This document shows, one piece after another, positions 18,299-26,049 of a stretch of DNA of 64,000 nt. Below the pieces are notes generated by a model. It did no database searches. It had not been told where the DNA came from and saw only the letters and a program-made list of their open reading frames with translations. The stretch covers positions 1 to 64,000 of the forward strand of contig JAQQAP010000005.1 of assembly GCA_028533045.1 (NCBI GenBank), given 5' to 3'. Position numbers and translations under genes: made by a program. Position 1 is the stretch's first letter. Each line of letters begins with the position of its first letter. This stretch comes from Spirochaetales bacterium. Its GTDB lineage: Bacteria > Spirochaetota > Spirochaetia > DSM-2461.

Positions 18299-18840
18299 AT
18301 GAGTGAAGTAGAAAAACTGACAAACCCGGAAGATCTCAAGCAATACAGCAATTTGAGCCGTTACTGCTTTTTCGATAGGGAAGGGTGGAGCGACAGGATG
18401 TTCCGTCCCGAATCGTTCAGAGGGACCGTCTACGGGTGTAAGGAAAAGGGGCAGCTTATGTCGGGCGTCATCTCCCATAACATGGCTTTCTCCTATTGGG
18501 GAACCGGGGGAATCGCCTCCTCCGGCATCGGCTGCGTCGTCTCCGACCCGGCTGTACGCAACGAAGGACAGATCCGCGAGATTATGACCGGCCTTCTAAA
18601 GGATAACTACGGAGACGGGAAAATCCTCTCCTTCCTTTACCCCTTTAGCTACCGCTTCTACAATAAATTCGGCTATGGAACCCTGGGGGAGGGCGTCATG
18701 TACACCTTTTCTCCGCCATGATAATGGGAGGACTTTCCCTAAAAGAAGCCCGCCTGGCCGGACTGGTAGAAGGGGACCTTCCCGGCGGAGAGGAGTTTTT
18801 CCGCCGTTTGGAAGGGATTTATATTGCAGAAGGTTTCTAA
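18299..18840 (+). pseudogene. Truncated and frameshifted Eis-type GNAT acetyltransferase
   Basis: The first 140 codons encode the N-terminal GNAT domain of an Eis-like acetyltransferase: GVVSDPA-type motif (here GCVVSDPAVRNEGQIREIM, the acetyl-CoA loop) and YPFSYRFYNKFGYG. The frame stops at 18721. Thirty-nine more codons continue in the -1 frame from ATG 18718 (MIMGGLSLKEARLAGL to IYIAEGF) and resemble the linker after the first domain, ending at 18840. Eis-family proteins are about 400 residues with a second GNAT and an SCP2-like domain, all missing here. A shortened functional protein is possible but less likely. Confidence 0.65.
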
Positions 18841-18871
18841 GCAAAACGGCATCTAGCACCGGGGGCGTCGC

Positions 18872-19444
18872 CTAGCCGTCGCGTCGTTCCAATTCCGCCA
18901 AAACATCAAAAATGCTCAAGTCCGCCGCTTCAAGAAGAACCAGCAAGTGGTAAATCAGGTCGGCCGATTCGTAAAGGATATCCTCTTTTTCCGAAGCCAG
19001 AAGAAGCTCCACCGCCTCTTCGCCGGTCTTCTTCTTAATCTTCTCCATCCCCTTGTTAAAGAGATGAGTCGTATAGGAGCCTTCGGGCATCGATTTGTGT
19101 CGTTCCTGAATCACAGAAGTCAGCTTAGCCAGAAAAGCAGCGCTCTCCGCCGACCCGTCCAGGTCCACCTGTTCATGCTTCTCCACATCCACCTCGCCCT
19201 TCACCAAAGAAAGGCCTACAGGATTAGAACCGGCCGGTAAAACCGCCGTATAACCGGCGCCCGTGTCTTCAAGAGAAACAAAAGCCGGTTCCCCCTGCCA
19301 GGGCAGAACCCGCCCCGTCTCGGGGTGACTAATCCAGAGAGTCCCGTTCTCCCGGCTTTTGCTAAAACCCTTGGGGCTCATAAGAGCCGCCGTAGAGACA
19401 CCGTCTTCAATTGTTACCAGGAGGGGATAGATCTTTTCCGTCAT
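18872..19444 (-). CDS. hisE: Phosphoribosyl-ATP pyrophosphatase with degenerate N-terminal HisI-like part
   Basis: The 190-residue protein ends with a PRA-PH (HisE) domain at about residues 105-188. LTSVIQERHKSMPEGSYTTH and KTGEEAVELLLA, followed by ESADLIYHLLVLL, are its metal-binding helices; it should cleave phosphoribosyl-ATP in histidine synthesis. The first 100 residues occupy the place of the HisI cyclohydrolase in HisIE fusions but hold no cysteine at all, so the zinc ligands are gone and cyclohydrolase activity is not expected. No other his genes are nearby. It starts three bases after the dihydroorotate dehydrogenase-like gene. Confidence 0.78.
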   Translation of the reverse strand: MTEKIYPLLVTIEDGVSTAALMSPKGFSKSRENGTLWISHPETGRVLPWQGEPAFVSLEDTGAGYTAVLPAGSNPVGLSLVKGEVDVEKHEQVDLDGSAESAAFLAKLTSVIQERHKSMPEGSYTTHLFNKGMEKIKKKTGEEAVELLLASEKEDILYESADLIYHLLVLLEAADLSIFDVLAELERRDG

Positions 19445-19447
19445 AAT

Positions 19448-20416
19448 TTAGTTACCCTTGGGATTGGTATACTGGAGCTGTTCGTAGAAACTTCGTCTCT
19501 GCTGCACAGAGGTCTTAACCTTACCCTTAAAATCGTCAATAGAGGCAAAACCCTTCTTGTCCATCCAGCTGTCCAGACCGTCCACAAGCTCCTTAAAGTA
19601 ATCGATCCCGTTCTTGTAAAGAACAGAACAAACCTGAACCGTAGTTGCCCCGGCCAGGAGAAGCTTAATCACATCTTCCGGACCGTGAACACCGCGGCTC
19701 GCAGAAATATCCGTCTTGATCATGGAAGAGAGCAAGCCCGTCCAGCGCAGAGTCTCGGCCAGTTCGCTCTCCGTAGAAAAGGGAATCCCCGTGGAAAAAG
19801 TCATTTTATTAATATCAATGTCCGGCTGCCAGAAACGGTTAAAAAGAACAAGACCGTCCGCCCCGGCTTTACCCAGTTCCGCCGTGAAGTGGGGAAGGGA
19901 GGAGTAGTTGCTGCCAATCTTAACCGCCAGAGGAAGATCGAGCTCCTTATTCAGTTTGGAAATCAGCTTAACCGCCTGCTTTTCCAGATCCTGGCTGCGC
20001 AGATCCACATGATCCGCCATGGGAGCCAGGTTAATCTCCACAGCCGAAGCTCCCGCTTCTTTCATATGACGAACATAATCGCCCCAGTCCTCCAGAGAGT
20101 GACAGTTAATACTGGCGATAATAGGAATATTTACCTGTTTTTTCACCTCGCCGATGAAGGCAAGATAGGAAGCGGGCTTCTTTTCCATACCCACATTCTG
20201 CATCCACAAATCGGTCCCGGGCTGAATCTCCTCGGTCACCGCAATATCGCCGGTCCCCCGAATATCCTCTTCAAAAAGGGACTTCAGAACCACCGCGCCC
20301 GCACCGTAATCGGCCAGTTTCTTAATAGCCTCTACCTTTCCTGTGAGGGTAGAACTGGAAACAATCAGGGGACTCTGCAAGTCTAACCCCAGATATTTGG
20401 TATTTAACGATGCCAT
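19448..20416 (-). CDS. Dihydroorotate dehydrogenase-like flavoprotein
   Basis: The 322-residue protein is an FMN-binding TIM barrel of the PyrD class. MASLNTKYLGLDLQSPLIVSSS is the usual opening, VEINLAPMADH is the substrate region, and GADGLVLFNRF is seen further on. GVHGPEDVIKLLLAGATTVQVCSVLY is the phosphate-binding end. This subgroup is usually annotated dihydroorotate dehydrogenase-like, and the canonical cysteine or serine base with an NS pattern is not clear, so pyrimidine synthesis is not assured. AAAGGAG precedes the ATG. First gene of a pair with hisE. Confidence 0.85.
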   Translation of the reverse strand: MASLNTKYLGLDLQSPLIVSSSTLTGKVEAIKKLADYGAGAVVLKSLFEEDIRGTGDIAVTEEIQPGTDLWMQNVGMEKKPASYLAFIGEVKKQVNIPIIASINCHSLEDWGDYVRHMKEAGASAVEINLAPMADHVDLRSQDLEKQAVKLISKLNKELDLPLAVKIGSNYSSLPHFTAELGKAGADGLVLFNRFWQPDIDINKMTFSTGIPFSTESELAETLRWTGLLSSMIKTDISASRGVHGPEDVIKLLLAGATTVQVCSVLYKNGIDYFKELVDGLDSWMDKKGFASIDDFKGKVKTSVQQRRSFYEQLQYTNPKGN

Positions 20417-20449
20417 TGTGAACTCCTTTAGATAAAATGCACTGGCCCT

Positions 20450-20478
20450 ATTGTACGTGAAGCCTTGTAAAAAATCAA
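20450..20478 (-). promoter_or_regulatory. Promoter of the dihydroorotate dehydrogenase-like/hisE operon
   Basis: On the minus strand TTGATT (20473-20478) and TACAAT (20450-20455) are 17 bases apart, with a short leader and AAAGGAG before the ATG at 20416. Confidence 0.55.
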
Positions 20479-20688
20479 TGAAAAAATGGGGGCGCCTCCC
20501 CGCCTGACGGCGGAGACCGGGCAGGCTGCATGTGCGAGCAGCAAACCATTTGGTTTGTGACCAGCACTGTCCGCTAAACTCCTCGGTCCGGGCCCGGCTC
20601 TGCCGGCCTCCGGGTCGCTCACGGTCTTCCTCCCGTCAGACCTCCGCTCCCCCCGTCCCTGCGGGGTACCGCTTCCATCCCTGGCGCG

Positions 20689-20709
20689 AAAGCGGAAAGC
20701 GGAAAGCGG
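20689..20709 (+). repeat. Three tandem copies of heptamer AAAGCGG
   Basis: Three exact copies of AAAGCGG lie in the GC-rich block upstream of the STAS/SEC14-like gene. The same unit forms the large array beginning at 21631, so the small gene is flanked by the repeat on both sides. Confidence 0.8.
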
Positions 20710-20836
20710 ACGTAAGAGGTGTGTATCTACTCAAAATCCAGATTCTTGGAGAAAAACTTGATTATTCTGTACGGTGGTATATATTAATAGGTAGGATTTC
20801 TTCAAGTTCTTCCGTTGAACAACGGCCTTGTTTTAC

Positions 20837-20924
20837 AGGCTGAACAATTCCATTTTATAGACTAAATAATCTCATTTATTAGGCTGAAGAATATCACTTT
20901 ATAGTCTAATAAATCTCAAACTCT
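20837..20924 (+). repeat. Two imperfect 44-base AT-rich direct repeats
   Basis: Both copies start AGGCTGAA (20837 and 20881). They continue with a TTTATAG-(A/T)CTAA core and an AATCTCA motif at the same offsets. They may be binding sites or the residue of a duplication; no function is evident. Confidence 0.6.
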
Positions 20925-21079
20925 CCTCGACACCTTCCCATTTTCATTACGACAGTTCATCAAAGTCTCGTCGACAAATGAATCATTTTCTTAGGACAAA
21001 AAGACCGGGAAAGGTCATAAGGTCGATTTTTTACGGCTAAAACCTGGAATTATGAAGATAATGTTGTATATTTGTGTGT

Positions 21080-21093
21080 GAACTATGTAGTTC
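21080..21093. promoter_or_regulatory. Palindrome GAACTA-TG-TAGTTC upstream of the STAS/SEC14-like gene
   Basis: Perfect six-base arms around a two-base centre lie about 53 bases before the GTG start at 21146. The position suits an operator, but no regulator is known. Confidence 0.4.
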
Positions 21094-21145
21094 GTCCAAT
21101 TCAAAATCATCACAAACACAAATCTAACTCCCCAAGGAAGACACA

Positions 21146-21631
21146 GTGAAAAAAGTAAAATCGGAAGTGGTGGAATTGAATGTCCCCGGTAGAGAATTGC
21201 CCCTTTTAATTGCCAGGTTCCATAGTAACATAGGCTTTGAAGCCGGTTACGAACAGCTCTGGCAGAAAATCCTGGCCCAAGATAGTAATGACGTGCGTGT
21301 TCTCATCTATTATTCACCCGAATTAAACCAGTCCGGCGCGGACCAGAACACCATCTATCACTATAGTCAGAAATTCATCCCCCTCGTATCCAAATCGGCC
21401 ATTGTGGGAATTTACGGCATTAAGAGCCGTGAGGCCAAACTCAAAATCGCCAATATGATTACGGGCCGTCTCATTGTTTCCCATAAGAATGAAGAAGAGG
21501 CCGTCGACTGGCTGGGCAAGCCTATGGAAGATCATGAGAGAGAAAAAGTCATAGCCAGCCGGGAAAAGGCCCAAAGAAAAGCCAAAAGATCGGGTAACTT
21601 CCTGGGAGGAGCAGCGAGCCGGGCGTCTTGA
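21146..21631 (+). CDS. Small STAS/SEC14-like protein
   Basis: The 161-residue protein begins at a GTG preceded by AAGGAAG five bases upstream. It has no signal peptide. The alternation of strands and helices, with [26 protein letters not shown] followed by [10 protein letters not shown] at the end of the fold, resembles short STAS/SEC14 or SpoIIAA-like proteins in which a valine-glycine strand precedes a helix and the last helix reads EEA-WL. The function in this group is not established. The C-terminus is Lys/Arg-rich and ends in GGAASRAS, with the stop codon sharing its last base with the heptamer array. Confidence 0.7.
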   Translation: MKKVKSEVVELNVPGRELPLLIARFHSNIGFEAGYEQLWQKILAQDSNDVRVLIYYSPELNQSGADQNTIYHYSQKFIPLVSKSAIVGIYGIKSREAKLKIANMITGRLIVSHKNEEEAVDWLGKPMEDHEREKVIASREKAQRKAKRSGNFLGGAASRAS

Positions 21632-21805
21632 AAGCGGAAAGCGGAAAGCGGAAAGCGGAAAGCGGAAAGCGGAAAGCGGAAAGCGGAAAGCGGAAAGCGG
21701 AAAGCGGAAAGCCGAAAGCCGAAAGCCGAAAGCCGAAAGCCGAAAGCCGAAAGCCGAAAGCCGAAAGCCGAAAGCCGAAAGCCGAAAGCCGAAAGCCGAA
21801 AGCCG
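21631..21805 (+). repeat. Heptanucleotide tandem array: 11 x AAAGCGG then 14 x AAAGCCG
   Basis: Eleven perfect copies of AAAGCGG (21631-21707) are followed without a break by fourteen perfect copies of AAAGCCG (21708-21805). The switch is a single G-to-C variant that has spread through one half of the array. It starts on the final A of the upstream stop codon and ends 139 bases before the next gene. Seven is not a multiple of three, but three units make 21, so stop-free frames run through both strands and mimic coding sequence. Such arrays expand and contract by slippage. Confidence 0.95.
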
Positions 21806-21852
21806 AACGTAGTTGCTGGCGCAATAAGCCGCAATAGGTCACAAAGCCTAAT

Positions 21853-21915
21853 TTCCGCTGTCCGCTGTCGTACTTCCGCTGTCCGCTGTCGCACTTCCGC
21901 TCTCCGTACTTGATT
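21853..21915 (-). repeat. Three 21-base units built from inverted heptamers
   Basis: TTCCGCT begins units at 21853, 21874 and 21895. The first two units are nearly identical (TTCCGCT-GTCCGCT-GTCG-AC) and the third has drifted. TTCCGCT is the reverse complement of the array unit AGCGGAA, and 21 is three heptamers. The third unit ends in TTGATT, which is the -35 box of the 21945 gene. Confidence 0.75.
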
Positions 21916-21938
21916 TTCCTCTCCCCAGCCAGTATATT
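21910..21938 (+). promoter_or_regulatory. Promoter of the 21945 metallo-hydrolase, leaderless architecture
   Basis: TTGATT (21910-21915) and TATATT (21933-21938) are 17 bases apart, and the -10 ends six bases before the ATG at 21945. There is no Shine-Dalgarno. The -35 lies in the last heptamer-derived repeat unit. Confidence 0.6.
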
Positions 21939-21944
21939 CCCCCT

Positions 21945-22802
21945 ATGGACTTTCAGAAAATAACAAGCCGCATATGGTTTATGAAGGGCGATGCCGAACG
22001 GGGCTGGCCCAATATTACGGCAATTCTTGGTGACGACAAGACTTTGGTGGTTGATGCGGGGGCCTGTCCCGAGCATGCCGGCCTGATTCAAAAGGCTCTG
22101 GAAAAGATGGGCCGCAAGGCGGACTATCTGGTTCTTTCTCACTGGCATTGGGACTGTTCCTTTGGACTTTGTGCCTGGGATAAGGTGGAATCCATGGCCC
22201 AGGAGAAGACCGTAGCCTTTTTGGAGGAGCAGAAGGAGTTCGACTGGAACGACGACGCCCTCTATTGGCGCATGGAACAGGGAGTCGAGTCTGAATATAA
22301 CGCCCGAATGATGAAAAAGGAGTACCCCGATCTTTCCAAGGTGAATGTGGTTCTTCCCAAGCGTTACTATGTGGAGGCGGAGGATATTGATCTGGGCGGA
22401 GTTACCTGTCAGGTGCGCCACCTTCCTTCCGATCACGCTCTGGACCATTCGGTTATTTATGTGCCCGAGGAGAAATTTCTTTTTCTGGGCGATTGTCTTA
22501 ACGAAAATATTTACTGCGAAAGCTGGCACTATACCCACGGCCGCCTGGCCCTTCTTATTAACAGCCTCCGCGGTTTTGATACGGATTTAGCCCTGGAATC
22601 CCGGGGAGAAGAAGCTTTGGGGCGGGTGGAGTTTATTGACCTGCTTTGGCAGTTGCAGACTGTGAACGATACGGTGAAGCGGGCTGTAGAAGAGGGTCTG
22701 ACCGATAAGCTGGAATCTCTTCTGGCAGAGGCTTTTGAAAGACCCCTTGTCGAGAGTGACGAGGAGCTTATGAGAGCCTGTCTTTACGGTTACTTTCAGT
22801 AA
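21945..22802 (+). CDS. MBL-fold metallo-hydrolase
   Basis: The 285-residue protein has a metallo-beta-lactamase fold. [14 protein letters not shown] is an early strand and turn, and [11 protein letters not shown] is the HxHxD metal motif with the usual following His replaced by Cys. [26 protein letters not shown] supplies the later His and Asp ligands. The substrate is unknown. It is convergent with the histidine kinase at 22807, four bases away. Confidence 0.85.
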   Translation: MDFQKITSRIWFMKGDAERGWPNITAILGDDKTLVVDAGACPEHAGLIQKALEKMGRKADYLVLSHWHWDCSFGLCAWDKVESMAQEKTVAFLEEQKEFDWNDDALYWRMEQGVESEYNARMMKKEYPDLSKVNVVLPKRYYVEAEDIDLGGVTCQVRHLPSDHALDHSVIYVPEEKFLFLGDCLNENIYCESWHYTHGRLALLINSLRGFDTDLALESRGEEALGRVEFIDLLWQLQTVNDTVKRAVEEGLTDKLESLLAEAFERPLVESDEELMRACLYGYFQ

Positions 22803-22806
22803 AAAA

Positions 22807-24342
22807 TCAGCCGTCCAGTTCAAACCAGAAACGGACGCCCCCTTCCACGTTTTCCACGCCGCAGAGGTTTTGGTGCTGGTCTACGATGGCTTTCACAATG
22901 GAAAGGCCCAATCCGCTGCCTCCGAGCTGGCGGGTGCGGGCCTTGTCTATTTTATAATAGCTCTCCCAAATCCGCTCCAGGTGATCTCCCTTGATTCCTT
23001 CTCCGCTGTTATAGACGTAGAGGCGAATCTTTCCGTTCTCCCTTTTCTCTGCGAATACCATAATGGGTTTGTTTCCGTCTCCGTAGCGCAGGGCGTTTCG
23101 GATAAAATTTGATATGACCTGCTCTACCCGGCTTTTGTCGGCCCGGACGAAGAGGGGAGGGGCTCCTTCCCAATGAAAAGTGCCTTCCTGTGCCATTTGG
23201 GAAAACTTTTCTATGATATAGCCTATGAGCTCGTTGATATCAAAGTGGGAGTAGTCCAGGGGAATGACGCCGGACTGGAGCTGGGAGAGATTCAAAAGGT
23301 CGGCCACATGCTTTTCCATTTTCCGTGTTTCATCCATGATAACCTGGCAGTAGTCGGACCGTTTTTCCCGGTCGTCGGCAATGTTGTCAATCAGTCCTTC
23401 CGCATAGCCTTCGATGAGTGAGATAGGGGTCCGGAGTTCGTGGGAAACATTGGCAATGAAGTTCTGACGCATTTCGTCAATCTTTCTCTCCTTTTCTATC
23501 TCCTTTAAGAGGTCCGAGTTCATCCGGTTTAACCGATTAATCGCTTCGTTAAGCTGGTCCGAAAGGGAGTTGATGCTCTGGCCCAGTTCTCCTATCTCAT
23601 CGTTGGTGCGGACGGTGTACTTCCGGCTAAAGTCCAGTTCGGACATACTTTCCGCGATGGATTTGAGTTCATTTACGGGGTTGGTGATGTATTTTGAAAG
23701 AAAAAAGGCCATAACCGTGCCAAAGAGGAGTAAAAAGAAGCCCGTAATGATAGAAAACCGGGAGGTACTGGCGATGCTTATATCTATGGATTCCATGGGG
23801 CGGGAAACAAGAAGAATCACCCCGTCTTCAATGACATAAAACATACTGAGCATGGGAATCTCATTAAGATGGGTGATTTCCTTAAAAACATATCTCTCGT
23901 TTTCCCCCAGTTCTTCCATATCACTGGTTATTTCATCGGGAATGGGAAAGTGAGGGGTATCCCTCTGCAGCATCCTCTCTCCGGGAAATCCCATGCCCGG
24001 CCCTCCGGGACCGCCCCCGCTGGGTCTTCCCCCGGGCGGCTGTTGTTGTTGGGACATGAGAGGATCCATAACGGTTTTGTAGGGCTCGTCGCTCATATCG
24101 TCATAGATGGAGACGATAAAGCCTTCCTGGAATTCGGCCCGGGTCATAGCCTCCTGAAACTGGGAACTGTCCCCCGAGTAGAGGGGGGCCATTTTTTCAC
24201 AGAGGGTCACAAAGTACTTCTCCTGTCGAAAGAGATAGTAGGGTTTGTAGAAAAGGCTGTTAAAAAGGAAGGAGCTGAATACGAAAAAGAGGGATAGGGC
24301 TGCTATCCAGGCAAAAATCTTGACCCGGATAGAGCTTCTCAC
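22807..24342 (-). CDS. HAMP-containing sensor histidine kinase, partner of the 24339 regulator
   Basis: The 511-residue kinase has a first membrane helix (about 8-28), an extracytoplasmic sensor (about 30-195), a second helix (FFLLLFGTVMAFFL), HAMP (ITNPVNELKSIAESM), HisKA with SHELRTPIS, and an ATPase domain with NFIRNALRYGD, NSGEGI and GGSGLGLSIVKAI. The sensor holds a low-complexity Gln/Pro/Gly stretch (MSQQQQPPGGRPSGGGPGG) at about residues 95-115. The divergent lipoprotein at 25113 has a similar stretch. Its ATG overlaps the regulator stop, and expression is operonic. Confidence 0.93.
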   Translation of the reverse strand: MRSSIRVKIFAWIAALSLFFVFSSFLFNSLFYKPYYLFRQEKYFVTLCEKMAPLYSGDSSQFQEAMTRAEFQEGFIVSIYDDMSDEPYKTVMDPLMSQQQQPPGGRPSGGGPGGPGMGFPGERMLQRDTPHFPIPDEITSDMEELGENERYVFKEITHLNEIPMLSMFYVIEDGVILLVSRPMESIDISIASTSRFSIITGFFLLLFGTVMAFFLSKYITNPVNELKSIAESMSELDFSRKYTVRTNDEIGELGQSINSLSDQLNEAINRLNRMNSDLLKEIEKERKIDEMRQNFIANVSHELRTPISLIEGYAEGLIDNIADDREKRSDYCQVIMDETRKMEKHVADLLNLSQLQSGVIPLDYSHFDINELIGYIIEKFSQMAQEGTFHWEGAPPLFVRADKSRVEQVISNFIRNALRYGDGNKPIMVFAEKRENGKIRLYVYNSGEGIKGDHLERIWESYYKIDKARTRQLGGSGLGLSIVKAIVDQHQNLCGVENVEGGVRFWFELDG

Positions 24343-25001
24343 AGGTTTTCCTCAAAACGGTAGCCAAAGTTTCTTACCGTTTCTATGCAGTTGGCATGGT
24401 CGCCCAGTTTTTTACGCAGTTTTTTGATGTGCGTATCGATGGTACGCATGCCCTTGTAGTACTGGAAATCCCATACGCTGTCCAGAATCTGTTCCCGGCT
24501 CAGAGCTCTTCCCCGGTTCTCAATAAGAAGGAGGAGAAGTTCGTACTCCTTGGGGGGCAAATCCAGTTTCTTACCTTCCAGCATGGCGTAGCGGCCGATT
24601 TTGTTCACCGAAATAGCACCGGCGTCTAAAATATCGCGGCCCTGTTTTTTCTTTTCCAGAGACTGTACGCGGGCCACGAGAGAACGGGGACTAAAGGGTT
24701 TCTTAATGTAGTCGTCCACTCCCAGTTCAAAGCCGTATACTTCGTCGGAGGTATCTACCCGGGCGGTAAGCATAAAAATCGAGACGTCCGATGTTTTTCG
24801 GATCTCCCGGCAGACGGTCCAGCCGTCGGTCTCGGGCATCATTACGTCCAGAATAATCAGGTCAAAGTCGCCTTCCTTTTCAAAAAGGGCCAGAGCTTCT
24901 TCGCCGTTTTCCGCTTCCATTGTTGTGTATTTTTCTTTGTGAAGGTAATCGCAGATAAGGTCTCTAATCCGCGCTTCATCGTCTACTACCAAAATCTTCA
25001 T
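24339..25001 (-). CDS. OmpR-family response regulator
   Basis: The 220-residue protein has a receiver (VVDDEAR, phospho-Asp in LIILDVMMPE, Lys in KKPFS) and a winged helix (PPKEYELLLLLIEN, TIDTHIKKLRKKLG, NFGYRF). A GTG at 25007 is in frame, but the ATG at 25001 (MKILVVDDE) is preceded by a TACTAT box seven bases upstream and is preferred. First gene of the pair with the HAMP kinase, divergent from a Spy-like lipoprotein that is the obvious candidate target. Confidence 0.93.
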   Translation of the reverse strand: MKILVVDDEARIRDLICDYLHKEKYTTMEAENGEEALALFEKEGDFDLIILDVMMPETDGWTVCREIRKTSDVSIFMLTARVDTSDEVYGFELGVDDYIKKPFSPRSLVARVQSLEKKKQGRDILDAGAISVNKIGRYAMLEGKKLDLPPKEYELLLLLIENRGRALSREQILDSVWDFQYYKGMRTIDTHIKKLRKKLGDHANCIETVRNFGYRFEENL

Positions 25002-25008
25002 GTTCACA

Positions 25009-25037
25009 ATAGTAACAAAAAAACACCCCGAATTCAG
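25009..25037 (-). promoter_or_regulatory. Candidate leaderless promoter of the 25001 regulator
   Basis: On the minus strand CTGAAT (25032-25037) and TACTAT (25009-25014) are 17 bases apart, and the -10 ends seven bases before the ATG. Both boxes are imperfect. Confidence 0.4.
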
Positions 25038-25112
25038 CCTTAGAAGAGTGGTTTCCCCAAAAAATCACAGAAAAGACAAGTTTAGGTCAAAATAAGAGAG
25101 TAGGTTGAGCCT

Positions 25113-25760
25113 ATGAAAACAAGAAATATAAGGTTAACAATTTTCAAAATCCTTCCTCTGTTTATGGTGATTCTTATGGTCTCCTGTCACAGCCAGGAAG
25201 AGGCAAGTTATGAGGATAGAGGCGAGAGTCGTCCCGTAGAACAGAGCTCGGGACAGAGCAGACCCGCCAGAAATGAAGAGAGCGGCAAAGCTAACGAACT
25301 GGATGAGACGGAAACCATGATTATGAGGCTGAATGATTTCATACGTTTTGAAACCATCATACCTGCTATGGCTTTGACTCAGGAACAGAAAGACGGTATT
25401 GTTCCCATTCTGGAAGAGTGGAAAGAGGTGTACGATTCCAAGCTACAGCCGGATAACATGGTCTTTATAGAAAGAATTGCGGCGGTTCTGACCAAAAGCC
25501 AGAATGATTATACCCCCGTTCCGCAGGAACAGGGCCAGAGCGGACCTCCTTCGGGCGGCCAGGGCGGCGGTCAGGGAGGCCGGGGCGGTCAGAGCGGACC
25601 ACCTCCGGGACAGGACGGTCAAAGCGGCCAGGGCGATTCCTCACAGGGAGGCCCGGGCGGTGAAATGACCGAGGCTCAGAAACTGGAAATGCTTATCCGG
25701 GCCCTGTCCGGCGAGCAGGGAGATCCCATGATGATGGGCCCCCCTGCCATGAATAACTAG
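25113..25760 (+). CDS. Spy/CpxP-like lipoprotein with Gly/Gln-rich tail
   Basis: The 215-residue product has a signal peptide with lipobox LMVSC (Cys about 28). A helical middle (about 68-135) contains ALTQEQKDGIVPILEEW, which matches the LTxxQ signature of Spy/CpxP periplasmic chaperones. From about 140 to 185 it is a low-complexity Gly/Gln/Ser/Pro tract, then a helical end (MTEAQKLEMLIRAL). It is divergent from a two-component system, the arrangement seen for CpxP and related envelope-stress sensors, so it may be the output and feedback partner of that kinase. The Spy-like call rests on a short motif. Confidence 0.65.
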   Translation: MKTRNIRLTIFKILPLFMVILMVSCHSQEEASYEDRGESRPVEQSSGQSRPARNEESGKANELDETETMIMRLNDFIRFETIIPAMALTQEQKDGIVPILEEWKEVYDSKLQPDNMVFIERIAAVLTKSQNDYTPVPQEQGQSGPPSGGQGGGQGGRGGQSGPPPGQDGQSGQGDSSQGGPGGEMTEAQKLEMLIRALSGEQGDPMMMGPPAMNN

Positions 25761-25774
25761 AAGTATTCCGGCTC

Positions 25775-26002
25775 CTAGAGCATTTCGGCAATTTTCTCCG
25801 GTGCAGGAACCTGTCCGGTGAAAACGACTTTTTCGTCAATCACGAGGGCGGGAGTGGACATAACATTGTACTTCATAATAGAAGGCAGTTCTTCCACTTT
25901 CGTGATTGTCGCTTCAACACCCTTGTCGGCAACAGCCTTCTGGGTGTTCTCGTAAAGTTTGATACATTTAGGGCAACCCATGCCCAGTACTTTAATTTCC
26001 AT
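25775..26002 (-). CDS. Small thioredoxin-fold redox protein (CxxC)
   Basis: The 75-residue protein MEIKVLGMGCPKC carries a CxxC at residues 10-13 and the cis-proline region MSTPALVIDEKVVFTG. This is the minimal thioredoxin fold often annotated as redox-active disulfide protein 2. A longer frame runs to 26404, but it overlaps the permease gene and the ATG at 26002 has AAGGAGA in front. It follows the permease by 47 bases in the arsR operon and probably handles a thiol step linked to the transported compound. Confidence 0.88.
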   Translation of the reverse strand: MEIKVLGMGCPKCIKLYENTQKAVADKGVEATITKVEELPSIMKYNVMSTPALVIDEKVVFTGQVPAPEKIAEML

Positions 26003-26049
26003 GGTAAATCTCCTTATATTCCTGAGTCCTTTTAGAGGGACTCCTGTTT

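Larger units (their letters stand above)
20479..21145. other. Long non-coding stretch with GC-rich block, AT-rich block and repeats
   Basis: About 670 bases without a credible gene. The left part (20485-20690) is GC-rich and repetitive-looking, with a perfect short hairpin CAAACCA-TT-TGGTTTG near 20544-20559. The right part (20720-21130) is AT-rich and holds two imperfect 44-base repeats (20837-20924) and a palindrome at 21080-21093. Short open frames here have no ribosome sites or family features. The composition break suggests remains of an inserted element, but no transposase signature was seen. Confidence 0.6.

Noticed and set aside
20428..20843. Open frames of 64 and 103 codons in the GC-rich intergenic block
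   Set aside because: They have no ribosome site, no signal or domain, and the sequence is repeat-like on both strands.
21631..21805. CRISPR array
   Set aside because: The unit is 7 bp with no spacers, and no cas genes are present.
21532..22538. Long minus-strand frames of 120 and 329 codons through the heptamer array, and a plus-strand 69-codon frame of KAESGKR repeats
   Set aside because: They are open only because three 7-bp units make 21 bases with no stop; they lack ribosome sites and family features, and the longest one covers the strand opposite a metallo-hydrolase gene.
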